DNA of 54,057 nt from VRUE01 sp036525295 (GTDB lineage Bacteria; Actinomycetota; Thermoleophilia; Solirubrobacterales; 70-9), in the NCBI GenBank assembly GCA_036525295.1, contig DATDAQ010000061.1, forward strand, positions 1 through 54,057, given 5' to 3'. The translations under genes and the position numbers were made by a program. How positions within the stretch are numbered: the stretch's first letter is position 1; every line of letters starts with the position of its first letter. Shown piece by piece: positions 1-8,661 of this stretch. The notes under the pieces were generated by a model that had not been told where the DNA came from, searched no databases, and was given only the letters and a program-made list of their open reading frames with translations.

Positions 1-40
1 TGGGGGTGACCCCCCGATGACCCCCTTCCGACAAACACCC

Positions 41-724
41 CTACCCCCGAGGCCGCGTCACCCGCCGCATCTCGTCTTCCGCTTCCTCCGGCCCGAGATA
101 GGGCATCAGCACGGCGAAGACGAGGTCGGGGAGGATCCGCTGCAGCTCTGGGCCGCGCCCGGCGCGGATCTCGTCGACGATCATCGAGGTCGCGCCGCCG
201 ATCGCGAAGCGGGCGGTGTCGGCCGGCAGCTCCTCGCTCTGGCTGGAGTACTCGCGACCCTCTTCGAGGAACGGAGTGAAGCGAGCGAGCGCGGCCCGGT
301 AGCGCGCTCGCGCATCGTCGCCGGCGGCGGTCACCTCGACCATCGCCATCCGCGCGATGTCGGCCTCGGCCGCCAGCAGTTCGACCAGGGCGCCGAGACC
401 GGCGGCGATCCGTTCGGGCCAGGGCTCGTCCGCGGCCGACTCGAAGGCGCTGGTGACGTGGGCGACGAGGACGTCGATCACGGCGTCGTAGGCCTCGAGG
501 AAGCAGGCGGCCTTGTCGTCGAACATCTCGTAGAAGGTGGCCCTGGAGACGCCGGCGACCTCGATCACGTCGGTGACCGTGGTCGCCTCGTAGCCCTTGG
601 CCGCGGCGACCCGGACCATCGCCTCGAGCAGCCGCTCGCGCTGGGAGCGAACCACGTAGGCGCGGGGCAGGCCGTGGCGTCCGCTTGGCAGACGCTCTGG
701 ATTCGAAGTCGATGACGAATCCAT
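41..724 (-). CDS. TetR/AcrR family transcriptional regulator
   Basis: One-component repressor. The N-terminal helix-turn-helix (about residues 25-70) reads QRERLLEAMVRVAAAKGYEA then VSRATFYEMFDDK, the usual TetR recognition helix. The rest is a helical ligand/dimer domain ending in a PYLGPEEAEDEM motif shared with the TetR genes at 2.1-5.0 kb. An N-terminal arm LPSGRHGLPR precedes the HTH and also occurs in two neighbours. The frame is open to 796, but the ATG at 724 gives a normal 227-residue protein and leaves room for a promoter before the divergent gene at 834. The ligand and targets are unknown; the divergent sugar dehydrogenase is a possible target (inference). Confidence 0.85.
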   Translation of the reverse strand: MDSSSTSNPERLPSGRHGLPRAYVVRSQRERLLEAMVRVAAAKGYEATTVTDVIEVAGVSRATFYEMFDDKAACFLEAYDAVIDVLVAHVTSAFESAADEPWPERIAAGLGALVELLAAEADIARMAMVEVTAAGDDARARYRAALARFTPFLEEGREYSSQSEELPADTARFAIGGATSMIVDEIRAGRGPELQRILPDLVFAVLMPYLGPEEAEDEMRRVTRPRG

Positions 725-833
725 GCAGTCAGCGTAAGGCAGCGCCAGCGGACTGTCCAACGGGTTTCGCAGCCGGTCGCCCAGCCCTCGCCACAACGTC
801 CAACCGGCCCTCCCCGATGCCTACACTGCGGAA

Positions 834-2081
834 ATGAAGATCGGGATAGTCGGTCTCGGATACGTCGGCCTGCCGCTTGCCGTCGCCTTTGCCGAGGCCG
901 GCGACGAGGTCGTCGGCCTCGACACGGATTCCCGCAAGGTCGAGGGCACGAACGCTGGCCGCAGCCACGTCGAGGACATTCCCGACGCCGTGCTCGCCCC
1001 CCTGCGAGAGCGCCTGCGGGCCACCGCCAACCAGGCGGATCTCGCCTCATGCGAAGCGATCGTGATCTGCGTCCCCACGCCGCTGACGGGCTCGCGCGAG
1101 CCCGACCTCACCTACATGCTCGAATCGGCGACGGCGCTGTCGAGCGTCCTCCAGCCTGGGCAGCTGGTTGTGCTCGAGTCCACGACCTACCCCGGCACCA
1201 CTCGCGAGCGGCTGCTGCCGATCCTCGAGGAGTCGGGGCTCTCCGCCGGCCGCGATTTCCACCTCGCCTTCTCCCCGGAGCGGATCGACCCCGGTCGCAC
1301 CGACTACACCGTCCGCACCACGCCGAAGCTCGTCGGCGGTCTCACGCCGGCGTGCTCTGAGCGCGCCGAGGCCCTCTACTCGCGAATCTGCGACGAGGTC
1401 GTGGTCCTGACGACGCCGGAGGCGGCCGAGCTCTCGAAGCTGCTGGAGAACATCTTCCGCTCGGTCAACATCGCGCTCGTCAACGAGCTGGCGCAGCTCT
1501 GCGATCGGCTTGGAATCGACGTCTGGGAGGTGATCGACGCGGCCTCGACCAAGCCCTTCGGCTTCATGCGCTTCGATCCCGGCCCGGGGATGGGCGGGCA
1601 CTGCCTTCCGGTCGATCCGTTCTACCTCGCCTTCAAGGCGCGCGAGCACGACTTCTACCCGGAGTTCATCGAGCTGGCGGGCAAGGTCAACCAGACCCAG
1701 CCGGGCTTCTGCGTGGAACGGATCGCGCGAGCCCTCAACGAGGCGGGGAGGCCGGTCAGGGACTCGAAGATCCTCCTCCTCGGCGTCAGCTACAAGGCCG
1801 GCGTTGGCGACGTCCGCGAGTCGCCGGCCCTGACGATCGCCAAGCGCCTTGTCGATCTCGGCGGCGACGTCTCCTACCACGACCCGCACGTCCCTCGTCT
1901 TCCCGACCTCGGCCTCGACTCGGTCGACCTGGCCGAGGGCCTCGCCGGCACCGACCTGGCCGCCATAGTCACGGCCCACCCCCGCCTCGACTACGAGAAC
2001 GTGGTGTCCACCGCCTCGCTGGTGGTCGATTTCCGCGGCGTAACCCGCGGGATCGAGGCGGAGAACCTGGTCAGGCTTTAG
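834..2081 (+). CDS. Nucleotide sugar dehydrogenase (UDP-glucose/UDP-HexNAc 6-dehydrogenase family)
   Basis: Cytoplasmic NAD-dependent oxidation of a UDP-sugar C6 hydroxyl to the uronate, used for polysaccharide or glycan precursors. The Rossmann motif GLGYVG is at residues 7-12. The central dimer domain contains ELSKLLENIFRSVNIALVNE, and the catalytic cysteine (about Cys257) lies in GMGGHCLPVDPFYL. The C-terminal UDP-binding domain contains LGVSYKAGVGDVRESPA. At 415 aa the protein is full length. The motifs resemble the WecC/WbpA (UDP-N-acetylhexosamine) branch more than classic Ugd, so substrate is not certain. No other glycan genes are adjacent; it sits alone among TetR regulators. Confidence 0.9.
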   Translation: MKIGIVGLGYVGLPLAVAFAEAGDEVVGLDTDSRKVEGTNAGRSHVEDIPDAVLAPLRERLRATANQADLASCEAIVICVPTPLTGSREPDLTYMLESATALSSVLQPGQLVVLESTTYPGTTRERLLPILEESGLSAGRDFHLAFSPERIDPGRTDYTVRTTPKLVGGLTPACSERAEALYSRICDEVVVLTTPEAAELSKLLENIFRSVNIALVNELAQLCDRLGIDVWEVIDAASTKPFGFMRFDPGPGMGGHCLPVDPFYLAFKAREHDFYPEFIELAGKVNQTQPGFCVERIARALNEAGRPVRDSKILLLGVSYKAGVGDVRESPALTIAKRLVDLGGDVSYHDPHVPRLPDLGLDSVDLAEGLAGTDLAAIVTAHPRLDYENVVSTASLVVDFRGVTRGIEAENLVRL

Positions 2082-2099
2082 TGCACGCGGAGTTACGAG

Positions 2100-2732
2100 T
2101 CAGGCTTTAGCCGCCTGCATCTCCTCCTCGGCCACGTCGGAGCCGAAGTAGGGCAGGACCGCGAAGTACATGAACTCGGGCAGCAGCTCGCGGAAGCCCT
2201 CGTTCGTCCCTGTCGCCAGCCGGGCGTGGACGACCGCGTGGATGCCGGCGACGATGCCCTCCGGGGCGATCGGCGGCGGCGACTCGCCCGTGGTCGCTCG
2301 TGCCGAATCGATGAAATCGGTGATCCGCTCCATCGCCTCCGAGCGTTTCTCGAGCGCCTTGGGCCCTGCCGCATGGACCTCGACGATCAGGGCTCGGCCG
2401 AGATCGGGCTCGCCGTCGAGTGCCTGCAGCAGGGCACCAAGGCCCGCGCGCAATTTGCCCTGCCAGGTCTTCTCGGATTCGGCGGCCGTCTGCACCAGAG
2501 CTTCCAGCCGCGCCACGCCGAAGTCGAATGCCTCCAGGTAACAGGCGTCCTTGTCCGGGAAGAGGTCGTAGAAGGCCTGCCTGTAGAGGCCGGCCGAGTC
2601 GAGCACCGCGCGCACGGACGTCGCGTCGTAGCCGTTCGACCCGACCGAGTGGAGCATCCCCTCCAGGATCCTTTCGCGCTTGGGTGAAATCACCAGATTG
2701 AGTGTGGAAGCGTGGGGAGATGTCTGCCCCAT
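2100..2732 (-). CDS. TetR family transcriptional regulator
   Basis: 210-aa TetR repressor. The N-terminal HTH covers roughly residues 18-62 (KRERILEGMLHSVGSNGYDA, then AGLYRQAFYDLFPDKDACYL). The effector domain ends in LLPEFMYFAVLPYFGSDVAEEEM, the same C-terminal signature as the other TetR units in this cluster. It lacks the GRHGLPR arm of its neighbours. The gene is convergent with the sugar dehydrogenase (18-bp gap) and divergent from the TetR gene starting near 2905, so the two may share a regulatory region at 2733-2904. Ligand unknown. Confidence 0.85.
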   Translation of the reverse strand: MGQTSPHASTLNLVISPKRERILEGMLHSVGSNGYDATSVRAVLDSAGLYRQAFYDLFPDKDACYLEAFDFGVARLEALVQTAAESEKTWQGKLRAGLGALLQALDGEPDLGRALIVEVHAAGPKALEKRSEAMERITDFIDSARATTGESPPPIAPEGIVAGIHAVVHARLATGTNEGFRELLPEFMYFAVLPYFGSDVAEEEMQAAKA

Positions 2733-2904
2733 CGCGCCGGCCTCCTCAGCCCCTGCCAGGACGTTGGTTGCGGCCCTGCTCTCCCATTCCGATCCTTCCT
2801 CTTCTCGATCAGGGGAACCGCTTGTCTGGGCCTCGGTACTGTAACGGTATTCGGCTGATACGTCCAGCTTGGAATGGGGAACTGCTGTGGGTACCCTGGC
2901 CTTC

Positions 2905-3579
2905 GTGGCTGAACGCGCTCCTCAGGCGACCAGAATGCCGCCCGGAAGGCACCCGCTGTCGCGGGAGTTCATCACCCAGCACCAGCGCGCCCGGATCATC
3001 GCCGCCCTCGCCGAGGAGACCGTCGAGAAGGGCTACCGAGCCGTCACCGTCGCCGACATCGTGAGCCGGGCGGGGATCGCCCGCAACACCTTCTACGAGA
3101 ACTTCTCCTCGAAGGAGGACTGCTTCCTCTCTGCCTCGGAGTATGCGGTCACCGAGGCCCTGCGGCGTGTCGTCGACGCCGCCAGCAAGGTCGACAGCTG
3201 GCCGGCCCGGGTGAACGCCGGCCTCGCGGCCTTCCTCCACTACGTCGCCGGCGAGTCGGCACTCGCCCGCACCTGCATCGTCGAGGCGCTCTCCGCGGGG
3301 CCCGCCGCGGTCGAGCGCTACGAGCGCTCGATCCAGGCCTTCGTGCCGCTATTCCGGATGGGCCGCAAGATCTCGCCGAAGGGCGAGGAGCTGCCGGACA
3401 CGCTGGAGGAGACGATCGTCGGCGGAATCTTCTGGATTCTCTACCAGCGCATCATCATGGGGCAGGCCGAGCAGATCGAGGACCTGCTGCCGGAGCTGGT
3501 GGAGTTCTCGCTCACTCCTTACCTAGGCGCCGAGGCGGCCAAGCGGACCTCAGCCGAAGCGCCGCCGACAGCAGGCTGA
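2905..3579 (+). CDS. TetR family transcriptional regulator
   Basis: TetR repressor of about 224 aa. The arm MPPGRHPLSREF precedes the HTH QRARIIAALAEETVEKGYRA...IARNTFYENFSSKEDCF, and the C-terminal signature LLPELVEFSLTPYLGAEAA is shared with neighbouring paralogues. The start is uncertain: TTG 2869, GTG 2887, GTG 2905 and ATG 2935 are all in frame and none has a strong ribosome-binding site. GTG 2905 is chosen because it keeps the whole conserved arm with a short lead. It is most similar by eye to the second half of the fused TetR gene that follows, which suggests local duplication. Confidence 0.8.
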   Translation: MAERAPQATRMPPGRHPLSREFITQHQRARIIAALAEETVEKGYRAVTVADIVSRAGIARNTFYENFSSKEDCFLSASEYAVTEALRRVVDAASKVDSWPARVNAGLAAFLHYVAGESALARTCIVEALSAGPAAVERYERSIQAFVPLFRMGRKISPKGEELPDTLEETIVGGIFWILYQRIIMGQAEQIEDLLPELVEFSLTPYLGAEAAKRTSAEAPPTAG

Positions 3580-3658
3580 GCCAGGGCAGGGACTGAGGGC
3601 CCCGTGACCTAGTGCTCGGTTCGCCAAATCGACCCCGGACTCACCGAACGGAGCGCTG

Positions 3659-5017
3659 GTGCTCGACGTAGAGACACGCGAGCGCACCGCCGGCCCCGAG
3701 CGCGAGCGGATTCTCGCCGCCCTGGTCGAGATCGCCGCCGAGCGCGGCTACGCCGAGACCACGGTCGAGACGATCCTCGAGAGCGCCGGCCTGGACCGGC
3801 CCGCCTTCGACCGTCATTTCCGCAGCAAGTACGACTGCTTCCTCACCGCCTGGCAGGAGATGAACGAGACCTGCATGCAGACGATGCTGGCGGCCTACAA
3901 CAGCCACGAGCGGTGGCCCGACAAGCTGCGCGCGGTCGCCTGCGAGGTGGTCGAATCGCTGCGCGGCAACCCCACCCGCGCCACCTTCTCAGTCGAGGTG
4001 CTGGCGGCCGGTGACGCCGCCCGCGCCCGGCGCGACATGACGATGCGGGTGATCGCCTCCCTGATCGATGCCGGCCGCAACGAGATGGAGGACCCCGAGT
4101 CCGTTCCCCACACGACCGCGGAGGCGCTGGCGGGGTCGGCCTACGGCCAGGTCTACTCGAGGATCGTGCAGGGCCGCGGCGACGAGCTGCCCGCGCTGGT
4201 GCCGCAACTGATGTCGGCTGCCGTGATGCCCTATCTGGGTCTGGAGGCCGCGATGGCAGAGCTGGGCAGGGGGTTCGACCCTGCGGCGCGATATCGTCGG
4301 GACGTGGCCAAACGCACTCCCTCCCCCAAGCCCGCCGCCGTCACGAGCGCCGAGGGCTACCCGCCCGAGCTCTCGCGCCTGCCGCCGGGGCGGCACGGCC
4401 TGCCGCGCGAGTTCGTCGTCCACAACCAGCGCGAGCGGCTGGTCGCGGGCCTCGCCGAGGCGATTGCCGAAAACGGCTACTCCGGCACGACGATCGCCCA
4501 CATCACGAGGCACGCCGCCGTTTCCCGCCGCACCTTCTACGAGCACTTCTCCAGCAAGGACGAGTGCTTCGTCGCCGCCTACGACACGGTGATGAAGGAG
4601 TTGCAAGAGCGGGTCTCGGAGGGCTTCGAGGAGGCCGAGGACTGGCCGCACGCCGTGCGCGCCGGGATCGCGGCGATGCTCGCCTTCCTCGCCACCGAGC
4701 CGCACCTGGCCCGTCTCTGCATGGTCGAGGCGCTGGTCGCCGGGCCGGTCGTGGTCGAGCGCTACGACGCCGCGATCAAAAGCTTCGTCCCCTACTTCCA
4801 GAGCGGCCGCGAGGGCCGCCCACCCGAGGTTCTCGCCCGCCTCTCGCCGACCACCGAGGAGGCCCTGGTCGGCGGCATGGTCTCGCTGATCTCCCGCCGC
4901 ATCATCGCCGGCAAGACGGAGGAACTGGAAGAGCTCCTCCCCGACCTAGTCGAGTTCACCCTCACGCCCTATCTCGGCAGTGAGGAAGCGGCCGAGATCG
5001 CCGCCGAGAAGGACTGA
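3659..5017 (+). CDS. Tandem double-TetR fusion regulator
   Basis: A 452-aa protein with two complete TetR units in one frame. Unit 1 (about residues 12-215) has the HTH ERERILAALVEIAAERGYAE...LDRPAFDRHFRSKYDCF and ends LVPQLMSAAVMPYLGLEAA. A linker of about 25 residues rich in Lys/Pro/Ala follows. Unit 2 (about 240-450) has the GRHGLPREF arm, the HTH NQRERLVAGLAEAIAENGYSG...VSRRTFYEHFSSKDECF and the ending LLPDLVEFTLTPYLGSEEA. TetR proteins are normally about 200 aa and act as dimers, so this could be a covalent pseudo-dimer. Unit 1 has an unusual recognition helix (RPAFDRHF), so one unit may bind DNA poorly. The start is GTG at 3659. There is no stop or frameshift between the units. Confidence 0.85.
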   Translation: MLDVETRERTAGPERERILAALVEIAAERGYAETTVETILESAGLDRPAFDRHFRSKYDCFLTAWQEMNETCMQTMLAAYNSHERWPDKLRAVACEVVESLRGNPTRATFSVEVLAAGDAARARRDMTMRVIASLIDAGRNEMEDPESVPHTTAEALAGSAYGQVYSRIVQGRGDELPALVPQLMSAAVMPYLGLEAAMAELGRGFDPAARYRRDVAKRTPSPKPAAVTSAEGYPPELSRLPPGRHGLPREFVVHNQRERLVAGLAEAIAENGYSGTTIAHITRHAAVSRRTFYEHFSSKDECFVAAYDTVMKELQERVSEGFEEAEDWPHAVRAGIAAMLAFLATEPHLARLCMVEALVAGPVVVERYDAAIKSFVPYFQSGREGRPPEVLARLSPTTEEALVGGMVSLISRRIIAGKTEELEELLPDLVEFTLTPYLGSEEAAEIAAEKD

Positions 5018-5088
5018 GCTCCCTAAGCGCGCTCCGGGCGCGTCAGGACTGTCTCTTCCGTGACGATTCGCGCACCACGGGTGCGGAA

Positions 5089-5397
5089 GTGCCTGCGACA
5101 ATACGTTTCGTGTTCGACCGTCGCCAAACCCTCCGCGAGCTGATCCGCACCCAGCACAGGGAGTTCACTCTCTACCTCGAGAAGCGGGATGAGGAGTTCC
5201 GCGAGGAGTTCCGCCGGCGGGATGAGGAGTTCCGGGAGTTCAACCGCGAGATCCTCCTGCGCAACGAGAAGGTCTACACGACCGTGATCGCCGAGATGGA
5301 AGAGAGCCGGAAGCAGCTGGCGGAAGGGACCAAGCAGATTCAGGCGAACACGCGAGCGGTTCTTAGCGTGCTCGACCGGCTCGACGAAGCCGCCTGA
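5089..5397 (+). CDS. Small coiled-coil protein of unknown function
   Basis: About 100 residues, almost wholly charged helix: repeated RRDEEFREF/KRDEEFREEF heptad-like segments in the first half, then RNEKVYTTVIAEMEESRKQL and a C-terminal QANTRAVLSVLDRLDEAA. The tail motif (NTRAVL-x-VLDRLD) and size match a recurrent orphan family in Thermoleophilia as I recall it; function unknown. Start codons are GTG 5089 or GTG 5110. An opposite-strand open frame (5023-5409) covers the same bases, but its composition is a mirror of this one and it shows no family signature. No membrane segment or signal peptide is seen. Confidence 0.6.
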   Translation: MPATIRFVFDRRQTLRELIRTQHREFTLYLEKRDEEFREEFRRRDEEFREFNREILLRNEKVYTTVIAEMEESRKQLAEGTKQIQANTRAVLSVLDRLDEAA

Positions 5398-5519
5398 TTT
5401 CGTCGGCATCTTTGTTTCGGCCGGTGGTGGGTCGACGGCTCGCTTCGAGCCGAGCGTGGCCTCTCGCTAGGGTGACGAAACCGATGAGGCAAGCGACGAA
5501 ATTGGAGGGGGCGGCGACC

Positions 5520-6995
5520 GTGGAGAACGAGGACAGAACCCGCTGGCTCGCCCTCTACGTCCTCTGCGCGGGGATGCTGATGATCGTTCTCGACGTGACG
5601 ATCGTGAACGTCGCGCTGCCGACGATCCAGGACAGCCTCGGCTTCTCCCAGAGCGGGCTTGCCTGGGTCGTCAACGCCTACCTGATCCCCTTCGGCGGCC
5701 TGCTGCTGCTGGCCGGGCGGCTCGGCGACCTGCTTGGGCAGCGGCGCATGTTCCTGATCGGCCTCGGCGTATTCACCGCCGCCTCGCTGCTCTGCGCCGC
5801 CGCCGAGAACCAGGCGATGCTGATCGGCGGGCGCTTCTTCGCCGGTGTCGGCGGGGCGATGGCCTCGGCCGTGATCCTCGGCATGATCGTGACCCTGTTT
5901 CCGCAGCCGCGCGAGCAGGCGAAAGCGATCGGCGTTTACGGCTTCGTCGCCTCAGCGGGAGGCTCGATCGGCCTGCTCCTCGGCGGCGCCCTGACCCAAG
6001 CGATCAACTGGCACTGGATCTTCATCATCAACCTGCCGATCGGCATCGCCACCGCCTACGGAGCCCTGCGCCTGGTCGACGGCAGGCCCGGGATCGGGTT
6101 CAAGGCCGGCGCCGACATCCCCGGCGCCGCCCTGATCACCAGCTCGCTGATGCTCGGCGTCTACACCATCCTCGGCATCAGCGAGCACGGCTGGGGCTCG
6201 ACCCAGACGCTCGTGCTGAGCGCGATCTCGTTCGTCCTCGGTGCCGCCTTCATCGCCCGCCAAGCGCGGATCGAGAATCCGTTGATGCCGCTGCGACTCT
6301 TCCGCTCGCGCAACGTCGCCGGGGCCAACACGATTCAGGCGCTGCTGGTCGCCGGCATGTTCGGGATGTTCTTCCTCGGCGCGCTCTACCTGCAGCGGAT
6401 CCTCGGCTACGACGCGCTCGAGGTCGGCCTCGCCTTCCTGCCGGCGACGATCGTGATGGGCACGCTCTCACTCGGCTTCTCGGAAAAACTGATCATGCGC
6501 TTCGGCCCGAAGGCGACTCTGATCCCCGGCGTGATCATGGTCGGCATCGGCCTCCTGCTCTTCGCCCGCACGCCGGTCGAGGGCGAGTACCTCGCCGACC
6601 TCTTGGCCCCGATGCTGCTGGTCGGGCTCGGCGTCGGCACCGCCTTCCCGGCGCTGATGACGCTGGCGATGTCCGGTGCGACGCCGGAGGATTCCGGCCT
6701 CGCCTCCGGCCTGGTCAACACCAGCATGCAGGTAGGCGGCGCGATCGGGCTGGCGGTGCTGGCGACGCTGGCGACCGAGCGCACCGACAACCAGCTCGCC
6801 GACGGTGCCGGGCAGCTCGCAGCGCTCAACTCCGGCTACCACCTCGCCTACGTCGTCGGCGCGGTCTTGGTCGCGATCGCCACCGTGATCGCAGTGACGG
6901 TGCTGAAGCCGGTGCCGATGCCCTCGCCCAAGGAGATGGCGGCGATGCAGCCCGAGCGGCCCGACGAGCGCGAGCCGGCCTACTCGGAAGTCTGA
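5520..6995 (+). CDS. MFS drug exporter, DHA2 (EmrB/QacA) family
   Basis: Proton-coupled multidrug efflux protein of the inner membrane, about 491 aa with 14 predicted membrane helices. Motif D1 is seen in helix 1 (VLDVTIVNVALPTIQ), motif A in loop 2-3 (GGRLGDLLGQRR-like, here LAGRLGDLLGQRRMF) and motif C-like Gly-rich sequence in helix 5 (ASAGGSIGLLLGG). The frame is open from 5412; ATG 5484 is possible. GTG 5520 is preferred because GGAGG stands at 5504-5508 and helix 1 follows directly. It overlaps the convergent sigma factor gene by 16 bp at the 3' end. The nearby TetR genes are typical regulators of such pumps, but a link is only inference. Confidence 0.88.
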   Translation: MENEDRTRWLALYVLCAGMLMIVLDVTIVNVALPTIQDSLGFSQSGLAWVVNAYLIPFGGLLLLAGRLGDLLGQRRMFLIGLGVFTAASLLCAAAENQAMLIGGRFFAGVGGAMASAVILGMIVTLFPQPREQAKAIGVYGFVASAGGSIGLLLGGALTQAINWHWIFIINLPIGIATAYGALRLVDGRPGIGFKAGADIPGAALITSSLMLGVYTILGISEHGWGSTQTLVLSAISFVLGAAFIARQARIENPLMPLRLFRSRNVAGANTIQALLVAGMFGMFFLGALYLQRILGYDALEVGLAFLPATIVMGTLSLGFSEKLIMRFGPKATLIPGVIMVGIGLLLFARTPVEGEYLADLLAPMLLVGLGVGTAFPALMTLAMSGATPEDSGLASGLVNTSMQVGGAIGLAVLATLATERTDNQLADGAGQLAALNSGYHLAYVVGAVLVAIATVIAVTVLKPVPMPSPKEMAAMQPERPDEREPAYSEV

Positions 6996-8110
6996 GTCAG
7001 GCGCCGCTCGATGAAGCGGCGCTCGACCGGGTTGGCGGTCAGCTCGAGCGCGAGCCGGTAGGACTCGGCCGCCTCGCCGAGCCGCCCGAGGCGGCGCAGC
7101 AGGTCGGCGCGAGCCGCGTGCAGCGGCTGGTAGCCGTCGAGGCCCTCGATCGCCTCGACCAGCTCCAGGCCCCGCTCCGGCCCCTCGCTCATCGCCACGG
7201 CGACGGCGCGGTTGAGCTCGATCACGGGGCTCGGGGCGATCTCCATGTGCCAGGCGTAGAGGCGGGCGATCCGGGCCCAGTCGGTCTCCGCCGCGCCGGC
7301 CGCTTCGGCGTGTACGGCCGCGATCCGCGCCTGGAGCGTGTACGAGCCGCCGGGCCCGGCCTCCGCCGCCTCCCGCGAGAGCTCCGTGCCCTCTGCGATC
7401 CGCTCGCGGTTCCAGAGCGAGCGGTCCTGGTCCTCGAGCAGAACCGCTTCGCCGCGCTCGTCGACCCGCGCCTCCCGTCGGGCGTCGGTGAGCAGCATCA
7501 GCGCCAGCAGGCCCCGCGCCTCGGGCTCGCGCGGCAGCATCGCGACCAGGACGCGGGCGAGGCGGATCGCCTCCTCGCTTAGCTCGATGCGGACCAGCTC
7601 CTCGCTGCTCGCGGCCAGGTAGCCCTCGTTGAAGACCAGGTAGAGGGTTGCCAGCACCGCGGGCAGCCGCTCCGGCATCTGCTCGGCCCCGGGCACCTCG
7701 TAGGGGATCTTGTTGGCGGCGATCTTGCGCTTGGCGCGGACGAGGCGCTGCGCCATCGCGCTCTCCCCGGCGAGGAAGGCGCGGGCGATCTCGGCTGTCG
7801 TGAGGCCGCCGAGGCTGCGTAGGGTGAGCGCGACCCGCGACTCGATCGCCAGGGCGGGGTGGCAGCAGGTGAAGATCAGGCGCAGGCGGTCGTCCTCGAT
7901 CTCCCCGGCCCGCTCGGCCGGACCTGGCTCGGGCTCGCCGTGGAGCGCTTCCAGCCGCCCCAACGCCTCCACCTTGTCGCGCAGCACGCCGGCGCGGCGC
8001 AGGCGGTCGATCGCCCGGTTGCGGGCGACCTGGGTGATCCAGGCGCCGGGTTTGTCGGGGACTCCCTCCGCCGGCCAGCGCTCGAGGGCGACGACGAAGG
8101 CCTCCTGCAC
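6980..8110 (-). CDS. ECF sigma factor, ECF42-like (with C-terminal TPR/DUF6596 region)
   Basis: Extracytoplasmic-function sigma-70 factor. Region 2 reads EEVVQEAFVVALERWP...PGAWITQVARNRAIDRLRR, region 4 reads RSLGGLTTAEIARAFLAGESAMAQRLVRAKRKI, and a C-terminal extension of about 200 residues (NEGYLA...LNRAVAVAMSEGPERGL...RRLTQTSE) is typical of ECF42. Such sigma factors are encoded beside a YCII/DGPF protein, as here. The position given starts at GTG 8110, but conserved region 2.1 continues upstream (ESGRAVATLIRVTGDFDLA) to about 8205, directly after the stop of the YCII gene. No ATG, GTG or TTG is in frame there, so the true start is unresolved (see findings). Confidence 0.85.
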   Translation of the reverse strand: MQEAFVVALERWPAEGVPDKPGAWITQVARNRAIDRLRRAGVLRDKVEALGRLEALHGEPEPGPAERAGEIEDDRLRLIFTCCHPALAIESRVALTLRSLGGLTTAEIARAFLAGESAMAQRLVRAKRKIAANKIPYEVPGAEQMPERLPAVLATLYLVFNEGYLAASSEELVRIELSEEAIRLARVLVAMLPREPEARGLLALMLLTDARREARVDERGEAVLLEDQDRSLWNRERIAEGTELSREAAEAGPGGSYTLQARIAAVHAEAAGAAETDWARIARLYAWHMEIAPSPVIELNRAVAVAMSEGPERGLELVEAIEGLDGYQPLHAARADLLRRLGRLGEAAESYRLALELTANPVERRFIERRLTQTSE

Positions 8111-8217
8111 GACCTCTTCGGCGAGGTCGAAGTCGCCGGTGACGCGGATCAGCGTCGCGACCGCGCGCCCCGACTCGTGCCGGAAGGTGCGGTCGACGAC
8201 GCTGTCGCGGGCGGCGG

Positions 8218-8595
8218 CTACGAGCGTTCCGCCTTTTCCAGCAGTTCCTTGCCACCGGTGACCATCGGCCGGATTTCGACGTGGCCGCTTTTCAGCGGGA
8301 CCTTCTTCGCCCAGGCCAGGGCGTCGTCGAGGCTCTCGACGTCGATCATCCAGAACCCGGAGAGCTGCTCCTTGGTCTCGGCGAAGGGGCCGTCGGTGAC
8401 GAGCGGCTCACCCTCGCCGTAGTGCACGGTGGTGCCGGTGCCGCGCTCCTGCAGGCCGGCGCCGGTGACCATGGCACCGGCCTCGGTCAGCTCGGCGTTG
8501 AACTGCCCCATCTCGGCGAGGTTTTTCTTCACCTCGTCGGGCGTGACCTCCTCCCAGGGACGCTCCTCGGCGATCAAGGCAAGCATGAATTGCAT
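8218..8595 (-). CDS. YCII-related (DGPF domain) protein, partner of the ECF42 sigma factor
   Basis: 125-aa small dimeric alpha/beta-barrel protein. The family signature TDGPFAETKEQLSGFWMIDVESLDDALAWAKK is clear (about residues 68-100), and the N-terminus MQFMLALIAEE is the usual first strand. It lies immediately upstream of the sigma factor on the same strand, with its stop codon overlapping the start region of the sigma frame, so the two are probably translationally coupled. DGPF proteins in this context are thought to help regulate the ECF42 factor; no enzymatic role is established. A second YCII gene without a sigma factor is at 26.1 kb. Confidence 0.9.
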   Translation of the reverse strand: MQFMLALIAEERPWEEVTPDEVKKNLAEMGQFNAELTEAGAMVTGAGLQERGTGTTVHYGEGEPLVTDGPFAETKEQLSGFWMIDVESLDDALAWAKKVPLKSGHVEIRPMVTGGKELLEKAERS

Positions 8596-8661
8596 CGTCT
8601 TCCTCCTATTTCGTGAGCAGCGCCGATCGCCGCTCTCACCCTAACGACGAGCGGGACTTGC

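Noticed and set aside
1..40. G- and C-run hairpins at the left window edge as a further copy of the palindromic element
   Set aside because: The runs GGGGGT/CCCCC are short and lack the conserved loop core seen in copies A-C.
5023..5409. 128-codon minus-strand frame over the coiled-coil gene
   Set aside because: Its translation mirrors the repeats of the plus-strand protein and has no independent signature.
6468..8255. 595-codon open frame on the minus strand
   Set aside because: It is an out-of-frame shadow of the sigma factor and MFS genes; the translation is Arg/Pro/Gly-rich with no motif.
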